Assembly: GCA_017795085.1 (NCBI GenBank)
Contig: CP051246.1
Location: 1,490,514 to 1,554,513, forward strand
Direction: 5' to 3'
Length of the DNA: 64,000 nucleotides
Source: Salegentibacter sp.
GTDB lineage: Bacteria; Bacteroidota; Bacteroidia; Flavobacteriales; Flavobacteriaceae
Shown piece after piece: positions 42,326 to 53,000 of this stretch. Position 1 is the first letter of the stretch. Every line of letters starts with the position of its first letter. The notes under the pieces are model-generated. The model was not told where the DNA came from, searched no databases, and was given only the letters and a program-made list of their open reading frames with translations. A program made the position numbers and the translations under genes.

Positions 42326-44220
42326 TGGCCGTTTACATTGTCACTGGGGTTTCGGGTGTTGGTAAAACTACCATCGGGAAACTTCTCGCCCAAAGATTGA
42401 ATTTACCTTTCTATGATGCCGATGATTTTCATCCTCCTGAAAATGTTGAAAAAATGAAAAACGGCTTTCCTTTAAAGGATAAGGATCGAAAAGGCTGGTT
42501 GGATGTCCTCGCTGAAAATATTCAAAACTGGAACAAAGAAGATGGGGGCGTTTTGGCTTGTTCCGCATTAAAAGAAAAATATCGAAAACAATTAACTTCA
42601 ATTTCAGAAAGAGATATAAATTGGATTTTTCTCCGGGCAGGTTTTGAAGTAATTTTAAACAGGTTAAAATCACGAAAAAATCATTATTTTAAACCTGAAT
42701 TGCTTAGTTCCCAGTTCAAAACCCTGGAAGAACCAAAGAATGCTTTGCAAATAGATGTAAATACCTCTGAAGAAAATATTATAAAGGAAATTATGGCGCA
42801 ATTAGAAACCCCAAAAGCAGAAATAGGCCTTATTGGGCTTGGGGTAATGGGCAAAAGCCTAACACTAAATCTGCTTTCAAAGTATATCCAGGTATCGGTT
42901 TTTAACAGGCACGTCCCGGGAAAAGAAGAAAATGTTGCCAAAGAGTTTGTGCAGGAACATTCGGGGAGTTATACCTTTAAAGGTTTTGATGATCTAAAGG
43001 GTTTTGTGTCCTCTTTAAAGCGCCCAAAGAAAATCATTTTAATGGTAAATGCGGGTCCAGCTGTTGATGCGGTTATTGAAAGTTTACTTCCCTTTTTGAG
43101 ACAAGGTGATATCATTACCGATGGGGGAAATTCGCATTATAAAGATAGCATTCGCAGGGAACAGGTTTTAAAAGAAAAAGGAATTCATTTTATAGGTTGT
43201 GGAATATCGGGTGGGGAAGAAGGCGCTTTAAAAGGCCCTTCTATAATGCCCGGGGGGCCTCTTAAGGCTTATAAACAAGTCGGACCAATTTTGGAAAAAA
43301 TAGCGGGCAAAGATGTGAATAAAAATGCCTGTTGTACATATATAGGTCCTGATGGAGCAGGACATTTTGTAAAGATGTTGCACAATGGAATTGAATATGC
43401 CGAAATGCAACTTATTGCCGAAATTTATCATTTTTTACGCTTTGGTATGGAGAAAAACCCTGAAGAAATCGCTAAAATTTTTACGGAATGGAATAAGGAA
43501 CTCCAATCCTATTTGCTTGAAATTTCAGCGGAAATCCTATTGAAAAAAGAAGTCGATGAATTGCTCCTGGACAAAATTTTGGATGCGGCCAAACAAAAAG
43601 GTACTGGTGGCTGGTCTACAAATGCTGCGCTTGAACTCGGTGTTCCTTTAGATACCATAAGTGCAGCGGTAATGGCACGAATAATTTCAGGAAAAAAAGA
43701 GGATCGCAAGCAGGCGGCTTCAATTTATGATCGCAGCTCCCAAACCAGCGAAATTGAGGTAAATTCTATTTTAAAAGCTTATAAAGCAGCAAGTATTATA
43801 AACCACGCCATTGGATTCGATCTTTTGCAAAATGCTTCAGAGACCTATAACTGGAACCTTAATTATTCTGAAATTGCCAGGGTTTGGACTAATGGCTGTA
43901 TTATTCGTTCTGCTTTAATAGAAGAATTAGTAGAAACATATAAAAATCATAAAACCCATTTATTATTGGAAAATGCTATGGCTAAAAAATTACAATCAGG
44001 TAAAAAGGATTTTTCAAAAGTGGTAACCACAATATTAAAAGCAGGGTTTCCCGTGCCGGTCTTGAGTTCAGCTTTTAATTATTATTTGGGCTTTACTGCT
44101 GCTCAATCTTCGGCCAATATGGTTCAGGCGCAACGGGATTATTTTGGGGCACATACCTATGAACGTACAGACAGGCCACGCGGGGAGTTTTTTCATACCA
44201 ACTGGAAAAACAATAATTAA
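42325..44220 (+). CDS. gntK-gnd: Fusion of gluconokinase (GntK) and 6-phosphogluconate dehydrogenase (Gnd)
   Basis: A 631-residue protein carrying two complete enzymes. Residues 1 to about 160 are a GntK-type gluconokinase with P-loop GVSGVGKTT (8-16) and the conserved DADDFHPPENVEKM. Residues about 165-631 are a full Gnd: NADP motif GLIGLGVMG (168-176), ISGGEEGALKGPSIMPGG, catalytic Lys in GHFVKMLHNGIEYAEM, and the C-terminal YERTDRPRGEFFHTNW. It would convert gluconate to 6-phosphogluconate and then to ribulose-5-phosphate with NADP reduction. The fusion lets both steps sit on one protein, next to the permease. The junction is short (about 4 residues). Confidence 0.92.
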   Translation: MAVYIVTGVSGVGKTTIGKLLAQRLNLPFYDADDFHPPENVEKMKNGFPLKDKDRKGWLDVLAENIQNWNKEDGGVLACSALKEKYRKQLTSISERDINWIFLRAGFEVILNRLKSRKNHYFKPELLSSQFKTLEEPKNALQIDVNTSEENIIKEIMAQLETPKAEIGLIGLGVMGKSLTLNLLSKYIQVSVFNRHVPGKEENVAKEFVQEHSGSYTFKGFDDLKGFVSSLKRPKKIILMVNAGPAVDAVIESLLPFLRQGDIITDGGNSHYKDSIRREQVLKEKGIHFIGCGISGGEEGALKGPSIMPGGPLKAYKQVGPILEKIAGKDVNKNACCTYIGPDGAGHFVKMLHNGIEYAEMQLIAEIYHFLRFGMEKNPEEIAKIFTEWNKELQSYLLEISAEILLKKEVDELLLDKILDAAKQKGTGGWSTNAALELGVPLDTISAAVMARIISGKKEDRKQAASIYDRSSQTSEIEVNSILKAYKAASIINHAIGFDLLQNASETYNWNLNYSEIARVWTNGCIIRSALIEELVETYKNHKTHLLLENAMAKKLQSGKKDFSKVVTTILKAGFPVPVLSSAFNYYLGFTAAQSSANMVQAQRDYFGAHTYERTDRPRGEFFHTNWKNNN

Positions 44221-45572
44221 TGGATATACAATTACTCTTTGCTGTTTTTGCGGGAATTGCGCTGTTGTTGTTCCTAATCCTAAAACTTAAAATCCAGGCA
44301 TTTTTAGCGCTTTTACTGGTTAGTTTACTGGTTGGTATTGTAGCCGGTTTGCCTGCTACAGAAATACTGGACAGCATAAGTGAAGGAATGGGAAGTACCC
44401 TGGGCTTTGTTGCAACAGTAGTAGGTTTGGGAGCATTATTTGGAGCAATGCTTGAACATTCGGGTGGAGCACAATCTTTAGCTGCTTTTTTACTCTCTAA
44501 AACCGGTGATAAAAAAGCACCCTGGGCAATGGTGGTAACCGGTTTTGCCGTGGCCATTCCAGTATTTTTTGATGTGGCTTTTATTATCCTGGTACCCGTG
44601 GCTTACGCACTAAGTAGAAGGACCGGCAAGTCGCTCTTATTGTACGCATTGCCCCTGCTTGCCGGATTGGCAATTACCCACGCTTTTATCCCGCCAACGC
44701 CGGGACCGGTGGCTGTTGCAGATATTCTGGGTGCCGACTTGGGCTGGGTGATTTTATTTGGTGCTTTAACCGGAATTCCTACCGCAATTATTAGTGGGCC
44801 TTTTTTCGCACGCTATATCTCAAAGAAAATCCACCTGGAACCCAAACATTTTGCCACGGAAGAGAATCAAAATCCTCAGGAATTTCCATCAGCTTTAATG
44901 ATAATTGGGATTATTGCGGTGCCCATTGTTTTAATAGTCCTTAACACCTTATTACAAAGCCCTTTGGTTGAAAATATGAATATTCCGAATTCAATTTTAT
45001 ATGTTTTTGAAATTTTAGGCCATCCGTTTACTGCTTTGATTATTGCTAACCTCATTGCCTGGTATTTCCTCGGAATAAAAAGGGAGGTAAGGAAAAAAAA
45101 ACTTTTAAAAATTTCAACAAAATCATTTGAAGCTGCGGGAGTAATTATTTTGCTTACCGGGGCAGGTGGGGCTTTTAAACAAATTTTGATTAATACCGGA
45201 GCAGGGGAGATGATTGCCGAAGCTTTGAATAATTCACTTTTTAACCCTTTAATTTTTGGATTTATCGTTGCTGCTTTGGTACGAATTTTACAGGGTTCTT
45301 CTACCGTAGCGATGATAACCGGGGCGGGTATTACAGCACCGATACTGGCAGGAGGTGATTTCTCAAGTCCTCAAATTTCACTTATTGTTATTGCTATTGC
45401 TGCCGGCGCCAGTATTTTATCACATGTAAATGACAGTGGATTTTGGTTAGTAGGACAATATTTGGGGATGAATGAAAAACAGACCTTTCAATCCTGGACG
45501 GTAATGACCACGCTAATTGCAGTAACCGGTTTATTAATGACGCTGCTTTTATGGTTTATAATACCTGATTAA
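44220..45572 (+). CDS. gntP: Gluconate:H+ symporter (GntP family)
   Basis: A 450-residue protein with about twelve helices, of the GntP/Gnt permease family. Typical features are LLVGIVAGLP, GFVATVVGLGALFGAMLEHSGG and PLLAGLAITHAFIPPTPGP, then AGGAFKQILI. It imports gluconate or a related sugar acid with protons. It starts on the last base of the fusion enzyme stop codon (TAATG), so uptake, phosphorylation and oxidation are encoded in one operon. Confidence 0.92.
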   Translation: MDIQLLFAVFAGIALLLFLILKLKIQAFLALLLVSLLVGIVAGLPATEILDSISEGMGSTLGFVATVVGLGALFGAMLEHSGGAQSLAAFLLSKTGDKKAPWAMVVTGFAVAIPVFFDVAFIILVPVAYALSRRTGKSLLLYALPLLAGLAITHAFIPPTPGPVAVADILGADLGWVILFGALTGIPTAIISGPFFARYISKKIHLEPKHFATEENQNPQEFPSALMIIGIIAVPIVLIVLNTLLQSPLVENMNIPNSILYVFEILGHPFTALIIANLIAWYFLGIKREVRKKKLLKISTKSFEAAGVIILLTGAGGAFKQILINTGAGEMIAEALNNSLFNPLIFGFIVAALVRILQGSSTVAMITGAGITAPILAGGDFSSPQISLIVIAIAAGASILSHVNDSGFWLVGQYLGMNEKQTFQSWTVMTTLIAVTGLLMTLLLWFIIPD

Positions 45573-45589
45573 GATATCTTAAACTTATA

Positions 45590-45634
45590 AAGCCATCCTA
45601 AACCTGCTTTTTGAGAAAGACAGTTGGATGGCTT
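45590..45634. repeat. Inverted repeat between gntP and the TonB receptor gene
   Basis: Perfect 9-bp arms AAGCCATCC (45590-45598) and GGATGGCTT (45626-45634) with a 27-nt loop. It could serve as a bidirectional transcription end; no long T run. Confidence 0.4.
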
Positions 45635-45665
45635 GAGAATATATTTGATTATCATTCAAAGCGGT

Positions 45666-48014
45666 CTAAAACTTATAATTTAAGCTTAGTCTAAAATTTC
45701 TTCCCGGTTCACTCTGCCAATATACATAACTTCCATAATCAGAACCGGAGTAGAGGTATTCGTTTAGCAAATTATTGATATTTAAAGCTACTTTAAATTT
45801 GTTGTTTTCCCAGGATAAGGCTCCGTCCATTCTAAAATAATCCGGTAAATCTGTTCGGTTATCGGCTCCCCAGGCCCAGCTAGAACGATCTATCAGGTAT
45901 TGATAGCCCAATGAAACTCCGAGTCCTTTCACTTTTTCCTGCTGAAATTTATAGTTAAACCATCCATTGGTCACGTGACGTGCATGCCCGGCAACCCTGC
46001 TTCCTATGTTTTCAGGATTGGTATCTTCGGTTATTTCAACATTGGTATTGGCATAGTTTAAAATAACCCCCAAGCCCTCTGCAATTTCTCCTCGTAAATC
46101 AAACTCAAAACCCTTTGAAACAACTTCGCCTAATTGTACAGAAAAGTTAGCATCTTCAGGATCGGAAGTTAGCGCGTTGTTTTTAATTATATTAAAGTAT
46201 CCTGCCGCAACATTCCATTTACCATCTGAAAAATTATACTTCAGGCCTCCTTCAATATCTTCGGCTTCTACGGGTTCAAAAGGATTTCCGGATCGATCAA
46301 CACCGGGTTCAGGCAGAAAAGATTGATCAAACATAGCATAAGCGCTTAAATCATCTATAATAGAATAAGATGCTGCTATACGCGGGGTAAAGACTTCATC
46401 ATTGGTTTTTGTACCATAGGAAGAACTTTTAAATTGTGTAAGTCTTCCGGCAAGGGTCAGTCGCAACTTATCCTGAAAGAAGCCCAATTCGTCTTGTGCA
46501 TAATACGACAAATATTCTGATGATAATACTACACTTGAACGTTTACGTAAACTTTGGCTACGGTCATAATCAGGTAAGTGAATAGCCGGGGTAGGATCAT
46601 AAATATTAAAAGGATTTTCTTCAGAATCCAAAATTACTGGTTGGTTCCAATCTCCTATATAATTTTTATTTCCAAAATCTAAGCCGGCCATAATTTTATG
46701 TGATACATTTCCGGTTTCTATAGTCCCGTTTACAAAAACCTGGCCTGATTTCTGTTCTTCTTTGGCATCCGAAATACTTATTCTCCTTAACAAATTTCCT
46801 TCTTCGGTAATCCCATAGGTTCCGTCTAACCATAAGCTTGACCCTACCTGATCATAATTTAAGTAGCTTAATTGTGCAATTACATTCCAATTGTCATTTA
46901 ATTGATGGGTAAAATTGATAAACCCGTAGTGCTCTTTCATAATTGTCGGGTCTATTCTTGGATCGACTAATGAAAAATCACGATCTAAACTAGCATATCC
47001 GGATTCACTTGGACCAAAAACATAAGCTGATCCCAGCAGCGGCATTTTTGCATATTGATAGATATATTGACCTGTAACCGATGTTTTATCATCAATCTGA
47101 TACGTAAGCGTTGGCGCAAAAGTATAACGGTCGTTAAATTCATTTTCGCGATGCGAACCTTTAGTGGTTCCCGCTCCAACAAAACGGTATTGGAGTTTTT
47201 GGTCTTTAGAAAGTTTTCCTTCTATATCTAAAGTAGCTCTTAAGGTATTATAACTCCCAGTGGTTACCCCAACTTCACCACCAGCATTGCCGGTGGGTTT
47301 CTTGGTAACCACATTATAGAGACCGCCGGGTTCTCCGCTAGAGAGCATAAAAGCAGAAGGACCTTTTACCACTTCAACTCTATCAACAATAGCCATATCT
47401 TCAGCAAGTGGCCCCCAAGTAGAAAGTACATTCATCCCATTTCTAAATGGCGGTAACCTAAAGCCTCGCATATTGACCCGGGCAAAATTTCCCCAATGTT
47501 CAATCATTTGAGCCCCGCTTACGTTTCGGGTTACGTTTTCCATCATACTGATTACCTGTTGGTCTTGTAATAAATCGCCACTGATAACCTGGATATTCTG
47601 GGGGATTTTATGAATATCCTGTTGAAGTTTTAACGAGGCTGAAGGTTGCCTTTCTGTATATTTTGATCTTCCATTGCCGGAAATAACCACATCTCCCAAT
47701 GAATTAACTTCTTCCTGAAGTTCTACATTCAATTGTAAGTCACCCTTAACTTCAATTTCTTCTATGTAAGTCTGATATCCAATTTCTGATACTACCAATA
47801 CATAGTTGCCGGTTTTTATATTGGAGAGGCTATATAAACCTTTTTCATCAGAATAAGTACCATAACTTTCTCCTTGTAAATAAATGTTTGCATTCGAAAG
47901 AGCTTGGCCGTTGCTATTTGTAAGTTTACCAGAAATAGTATATTCCTCGGTATTTTGAGCATGTAATGCAGTAAGCTGCAATAAGGTCACCAATAATAAT
48001 TTTAGGTATTTCAT
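45666..48014 (-). CDS. TonB-dependent siderophore-type receptor with CarboxypepD_reg domain
   Basis: A 782-residue outer-membrane protein. Signal peptide about 1-19; a CarboxypepD_reg/DUF4480-type beta-sandwich at about 27-105 (ISGKLTNSNGQALSNANIYL); then the plug (about 125-235) with VIDRVEVVKGPSAFML and PGGLYNVVTKKP; then the 22-strand barrel ending in aromatic RNFRLSLNYKF. The plug pattern is like FhuE/ferrichrome-type siderophore receptors. No SusD partner is adjacent, which supports a siderophore or similar substrate rather than glycan. Regulation by iron is plausible; no Fur box was identified. Confidence 0.9.
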   Translation of the reverse strand: MKYLKLLLVTLLQLTALHAQNTEEYTISGKLTNSNGQALSNANIYLQGESYGTYSDEKGLYSLSNIKTGNYVLVVSEIGYQTYIEEIEVKGDLQLNVELQEEVNSLGDVVISGNGRSKYTERQPSASLKLQQDIHKIPQNIQVISGDLLQDQQVISMMENVTRNVSGAQMIEHWGNFARVNMRGFRLPPFRNGMNVLSTWGPLAEDMAIVDRVEVVKGPSAFMLSSGEPGGLYNVVTKKPTGNAGGEVGVTTGSYNTLRATLDIEGKLSKDQKLQYRFVGAGTTKGSHRENEFNDRYTFAPTLTYQIDDKTSVTGQYIYQYAKMPLLGSAYVFGPSESGYASLDRDFSLVDPRIDPTIMKEHYGFINFTHQLNDNWNVIAQLSYLNYDQVGSSLWLDGTYGITEEGNLLRRISISDAKEEQKSGQVFVNGTIETGNVSHKIMAGLDFGNKNYIGDWNQPVILDSEENPFNIYDPTPAIHLPDYDRSQSLRKRSSVVLSSEYLSYYAQDELGFFQDKLRLTLAGRLTQFKSSSYGTKTNDEVFTPRIAASYSIIDDLSAYAMFDQSFLPEPGVDRSGNPFEPVEAEDIEGGLKYNFSDGKWNVAAGYFNIIKNNALTSDPEDANFSVQLGEVVSKGFEFDLRGEIAEGLGVILNYANTNVEITEDTNPENIGSRVAGHARHVTNGWFNYKFQQEKVKGLGVSLGYQYLIDRSSWAWGADNRTDLPDYFRMDGALSWENNKFKVALNINNLLNEYLYSGSDYGSYVYWQSEPGRNFRLSLNYKF

Positions 48015-48332
48015 TTTTAAATTTAATTAGACTTATTATAAATAGTGAGGCAAATCTAAAAAACATTTTATTTAAAATCGATTTAAATAATAAATTATTT
48101 TTTTATTACAAAAGCTGAGAAATGAATCAAGAGTATTTACCAGAAATAAATTCTATATTTGAATAGTAACAAGAGCAATAAATTGAAAAAAAAGAAAGTA
48201 AGGATTCCAAAGCATTGAATGTTTTTAATAATACCGGCAAGAAATAGCTTTTTTTAATTTTTGCTTTTCCTGAAATTATAATGAAGTAACTGTCGATAAA
48301 CTTAACAAATAATCAGTAATCAAATTTATATT
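48015..48332. other. Divergent gap between the TonB receptor and DoxX genes
   Basis: No gene is seen. The 318 bp are very AT-rich. A minus-strand -7 box lies at 48051-48058 and a palindrome AAATCGATTT follows at about 48074-48083; no other structure was found. Confidence 0.45.
48051..48058 (-). promoter_or_regulatory. -7 promoter box (TAGATTTG) for the TonB receptor gene
   Basis: Perfect TAnnTTTG box on the minus strand, 36 nt upstream of the start at 48014. Confidence 0.5.
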
Positions 48333-48752
48333 ATGAAGAAATCTTATGTAACCACCTTAAATCCCGCTCAGGTAGATATTGGGCTATTAATTTTTAGAAT
48401 TGGAATTGCGGTTTTAATGCTTATGCACGGAATTCCAAAGCTTATCACTTTTTTTGGCCCTGATCCTATACAGTTTGGAGATCCTATAGGGCTTGGGGAG
48501 ACAACTTCTTTAGGCCTTGCTGTTTTTGCTGAATTTCTATGTTCCATTCTTATCCTTATAGGTTTTGCTACCAGGTTTGCCGCAATTCCCTTGGCTATTA
48601 CAATGCTGGTTGCAGGGCTTATTATACATATGCCCGATGGTATGGTACGGCAGGAACTTCCGCTTTTGTATTTAACGGGATATATTCTCCTATTCTTTTC
48701 TGGAGCAGGAAAATACTCTTTGGATCATTATTTTCTAACTTCCAAAAAGTAA
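48333..48752 (+). CDS. DoxX-family membrane protein
   Basis: A 139-residue protein with four helices. FRIGIAVLMLMHGIPKL and LGLAVFAEFLCSILILIGFATR are the DoxX signatures, with LYLTGYILLFFSGAGKYSLDHY at the C-terminus. Family members are small redox-related or electron-transport membrane proteins; no defined function follows here. It stands alone and ends at a shared terminator with ompA. Confidence 0.85.
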   Translation: MKKSYVTTLNPAQVDIGLLIFRIGIAVLMLMHGIPKLITFFGPDPIQFGDPIGLGETTSLGLAVFAEFLCSILILIGFATRFAAIPLAITMLVAGLIIHMPDGMVRQELPLLYLTGYILLFFSGAGKYSLDHYFLTSKK

Positions 48753-48856
48753 ACTATTTTGGGACAAGCCGATACGGCATTTTATAAAATAAACATTTTG
48801 ATTCGAGGCAAGCCTTGGAACATTTAAATTTAGATTCGGGTAAATAAGTCTAAAAG

Positions 48857-48896
48857 AAAAAGGCCGGCTTAAAATTACTTTTAAGCCGGCCTTTTT
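48857..48896. terminator. Bidirectional terminator between doxX and the OmpA gene
   Basis: Perfect 18-bp stem (48857-48874 with 48879-48896) with loop TTAC; A/T tracts at both ends allow use on both strands. Confidence 0.9.
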
Positions 48897-48916
48897 AATA
48901 AGTATGGGAATAGCTC

Positions 48917-49747
48917 TTACATTTGCGAATCTAACATTCCGAAGAATTTTTCAAGATCGGGGATAAGTACAATTCTTGTTCTTCTGTTTTTAGCCATATT
49001 TTCAGGAGAATCGTTTTTTACGAGTGGTGCATAACTGCTACGGCCTGAAGCGATAAGTTTAGCAGGATCTACACTATATTTATCCTGAAGTATACGAATT
49101 ATAGAGGTTGCCCGGCGTACACTAAGATCCCAGTTATCTTTAAGATAAGATTCTTTAACCATGGTTCTGTTGTCGGTATGACCTTCTACCATTACTTCAA
49201 GACTAGGCTCAGAATTGATTACTTCAGCAAGTTTTTTCAGCAAATTGTGCGCTTTATTATTTACACGATAGCTACCATCAGAAAATAATAATTTATCTGA
49301 AACATTAATCATAACCACAGTTTCATCCACATTAATATCAATATTTTCATCATCGGTACCTTCAGAAATAGATTGCTTTAAATTATAAGAAATTGCCAAA
49401 TTAACAGAATCTTCCAGGGTTTCTGCTCCCGCAAGTTCCGAAGGATCCATTTTGGAAATGGTTTTACGCATTTGCTCTTTAGAATTGTTGTTAACCGGAG
49501 CAACAGCAGTCATTTCCAATTTCTCGTCGTTTTCATCTCTGAGTGAATTGATTTTTGCATTGTATTCTGCCACCCGGTCTTCAATTCGGGCGTATTTTTT
49601 TTCAATTTCCTCTTTCTCTACTTGTGTTTGCTGTAAGTTACTTCGGGTATTGTTGAGTTGAGTTTCTAATTCGGTGTATTTCTTTTTTGACACACAGGAA
49701 GACAAAACTGCTGCCGATAAAATTGTAATAGCTACGGTTCTTTTCAT
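48917..49747 (-). CDS. OmpA-family lipoprotein
   Basis: A 276-residue protein. The lipobox is LSSC (cleavage before Cys at about 18), followed by a coiled-coil region (about 22-75) and a C-terminal OmpA-like peptidoglycan-binding domain (about 140-270) with VEGHTDNRTM, ATSIIRIL, IASGRSSYAPL and NRRTRIVLIP. It would be anchored in the outer membrane and bind peptidoglycan. This layout is common in flavobacteria. The only gene in its transcript, ended by the shared hairpin. Confidence 0.9.
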   Translation of the reverse strand: MKRTVAITILSAAVLSSCVSKKKYTELETQLNNTRSNLQQTQVEKEEIEKKYARIEDRVAEYNAKINSLRDENDEKLEMTAVAPVNNNSKEQMRKTISKMDPSELAGAETLEDSVNLAISYNLKQSISEGTDDENIDINVDETVVMINVSDKLLFSDGSYRVNNKAHNLLKKLAEVINSEPSLEVMVEGHTDNRTMVKESYLKDNWDLSVRRATSIIRILQDKYSVDPAKLIASGRSSYAPLVKNDSPENMAKNRRTRIVLIPDLEKFFGMLDSQM

Positions 49748-50094
49748 GGTAGTTAATTTAAATTTGATCCTTTTCTAGTTTTTCGAGATTGGTTAATTGT
49801 AAAAAGGACTTTTCCGTTAAAAAACGATATGAGTCTTTATATAGTATCTAATAATTATATTTAACTTTTTTTTAGGCAGAATTTATATGTTTTTTTGTCG
49901 GAATTTTCTTCTTTTATTGTCTGTATTGTATTTTAATAGTTCAGAATAGAAAAAATATATACTGATAATCAATTTTAAACAGCCTCTTAAACATAAGAGA
50001 TTCCTTTCAAGGCCTTTAACAGAATTTTATTGAAATCCTTTCTTTTCCTGTGCTGCAATTCAGTTAAATTTGAAAAAAGCTAACCAGCCGGGAT
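49748..50094. other. Divergent gap between the OmpA gene and tamB
   Basis: No gene is seen in these 347 bp. They are AT-rich; a plus-strand -7 box at 50065-50072 precedes tamB. No repeats of note. Confidence 0.45.
50065..50072 (+). promoter_or_regulatory. -7 promoter box (TAAATTTG) for tamB-tamL
   Basis: Perfect TAnnTTTG box, 22 nt before the TTG start at 50095; it supports that start. Confidence 0.5.
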
Positions 50095-53000
50095 TTGGAA
50101 AAAAAGCCTAAGAAAAAGAAGAAATTTAAAGCTTTACGTGTCTTCGCAAAAATCCTTGCGGGCTTATTTATTTTAATCTTCTTGCTAGTTCTCTTTATTC
50201 GAACACCCTGGGGACAAAATATAATAGTTGATAAAATCACAAATTCCTATGCCGAAAAAACAGGTACCACCATTAACATTGATCGTGTTTTCATCACTTT
50301 TTCAGGAAATATTTCTGTAGAAGGGCTTTATTTAGATGATAAAAAAGGGGATACCCTGATATATTCAAAATCACTTGAAGCCGATATTCCCATTATACCA
50401 ATTATTCGCGGAAATAAAATTAGTATAAATTCAGTAGATTGGAATGGGCTGCGGGCCAATATCATCCGGCAGGATTCTATAAGCGGGTTTAATTTTGATT
50501 TTTTACAGGAAGCCTTTGCATCAGGCGATACCACAACTACCACTCAGGATGCTAGCGCTTCTCAGGAATTTAGTATCGGAAAAGTAAATTTAAATGATTT
50601 TCAAATTAATTTCAGGGACAATGTTTCGGGGATTGACACTAAATTACACTTGGGAAATTTAGCGGTGATGATGAAAAAAACCGACCTGAAGAATATGAAT
50701 TTCAGGATAGGGGAGGCCAGTCTTAAAAACACCGACTTAAATTACTTACAGCAAAACGCTTTTCCTGAGAGCGAGGAAGAAGCCGGCCCACTTCCCAAAT
50801 TGGTAATCGATAAATTTGAGATTAAAAATGTTAAGGCACACTACGATTCAAAACCCGATTCTATAGAAATCCTGGCCGATTTAGAAAATTTTTATACCGA
50901 AATCCCCAATTTAGACCTTGAGGCTAATAAATTTGAAGTCGATGAAATATCCCTGGAAGAATCATTATTTGCCCTTAACTTAACTACAAAATCTTCTAAA
51001 AAAACGCCTCAAAACAATACAGAAACCGATTCGGCCGCTTTTTCCTGGCCCGATTTTGACATACAGGTAAAATCGGTTAAGCTTGTTGAAAATGAAATTA
51101 AATTCACTGAAAATAATCAGGAGCCTGAAAAAGGAATTTTTAAACCTTCAGCTTTGTTTATAAAAGACTTTAATCTCAAGGCTAATGAATTGTATTTACA
51201 AGATAAATCAGCCGGCTTAGCGCTTAATGAATTATCATTTAAAGAAGCTTCCGGAATAAATTTAAAAGAGTTTCAGGCAAATGCTCAAATAAATAACCGT
51301 GAATTGGAAGTTTCCGAAATTAAAATCTTTTTAAATAAAAACAAATTAGAAGGCCGGTTGGCAAGCCAATATAATTCTGTCCAAAATTTAATTGAAAATA
51401 CCGGAAATCCTGAATTTAACCTTGATTTCCCTAATTTTGAACTTGATTTAAATGAAATTTTTCGTTTTCAACCCGCGCTGCGAAATAACCCTTATCTTGT
51501 AAATTTAAGTCGAATGCCGGTTAAGGGTAGTTTGTCTGCCCATGGCAGTTTCAATAAACTGAATATAAATATTCCTAATTTATCATGGGGGAATACGCTA
51601 TTGAAAACCCGGGGGGATTTAGGAAATATATCAAATCCCGAAGAACTTCAGTTTGACTTTCCATCAATAAGTGTAAACTCTGGTAAAAGTGATTTACAAC
51701 ATTTTGTTCAGCAAGACAGTTTGGGTATCCAAATCCCACAGAAACTTGCCCTGCGTGGCCGTGCTCATGGAAATCCTAAAAATATCAATACCCGCATAAA
51801 ACTTACTTCTTCTGAAGGAAATGTTTTGATTCAGGGAACCATGCAAAACACAGAAACTATTGTTTATAAAACCAATTTAAAAACCGAAGCCCTTAACCTG
51901 GGGTATATTTTAAAGGATGAACGCCTGGGTAATTTAAATCTTAATGTGGAAAGTGCCGGAAGGGGCAATGATATAAATTCCTTGGATGCCAGCCTGAATG
52001 CTGAAATCACCGATTTCAGTTACAATAATTACGAGATTACAAACCTGCCGATTTCCGGACAAATTAAAAATGGAAACGGGACAATAAACTCGGCTTACAA
52101 AGATGAAAACCTGAAATTTGATCTGGAAAGCCAGGTAGCCCTCGATTCGGTAGTACAAGAAGTTCAGCTCGGCTTAAACCTGGAAGGTGCAAATTTAAAG
52201 GCTTTGGGACTCACTAATAGAAATATAAAAGCAGGTTTTAAACTGAATGGAGGTTTTAAGTTTGAAGACCCTGAAAATTACAGTCTTCAGGCTAAAATTA
52301 ACGATGGTATTGCGGTTTATGATAATGAGCCCTACTTTTTGGGAGGGCTGGAAATGGATGCACATGTAGAAGCCGATACCACCGCTCTTCATGTAAGTAA
52401 CCAAATTTTAAACCTTACTTTGGAATCTAATGCCGATCCTGCCGCTTTTTCAAATGCCCTTCAACGTCATTATCTAAGTTATTTTAATGGTGAGAAAACC
52501 AATGTTGATTCTTTAACTAGTCCCGTTGATGTGAAAATCAGGGGTGAAATAAGGGATTCTCCTGTTTTAAACGAGGTTTTTGTGACCGGCCTTGAGCAAA
52601 TGGATACCATTACCATGAATATGGATTTCTCTGAAGATAAGCAGAAATTGACTGCAAATATCGATTTTCCGCGTTTAAATTATAATGGAAATGTCGTAGA
52701 TAGCCTGGCTTTTAGAGTTAATTCAGACCGGGAAAATTTTGATTTTGAATTTGGGTTTAACTCCATAGAAGGTGGTCCCTTACTGATTAAAAAAACCTAT
52801 CTGGAAGGGAAAATGGAACAAGATAAATTATTGCTCGATTTTATTGCCAATGATGAAGATAGTTTACTTGTCCATGTTATGTCAGAAATAACACGGCCTG
52901 AGGAAAACCTGCAAATTCATATCAATCCTTCCGAATTGGTTTTTAATAAAAAAGCCTGGGAAATTCCTGAAACTAATTCGATGAAGCTTACCGATAGCAA

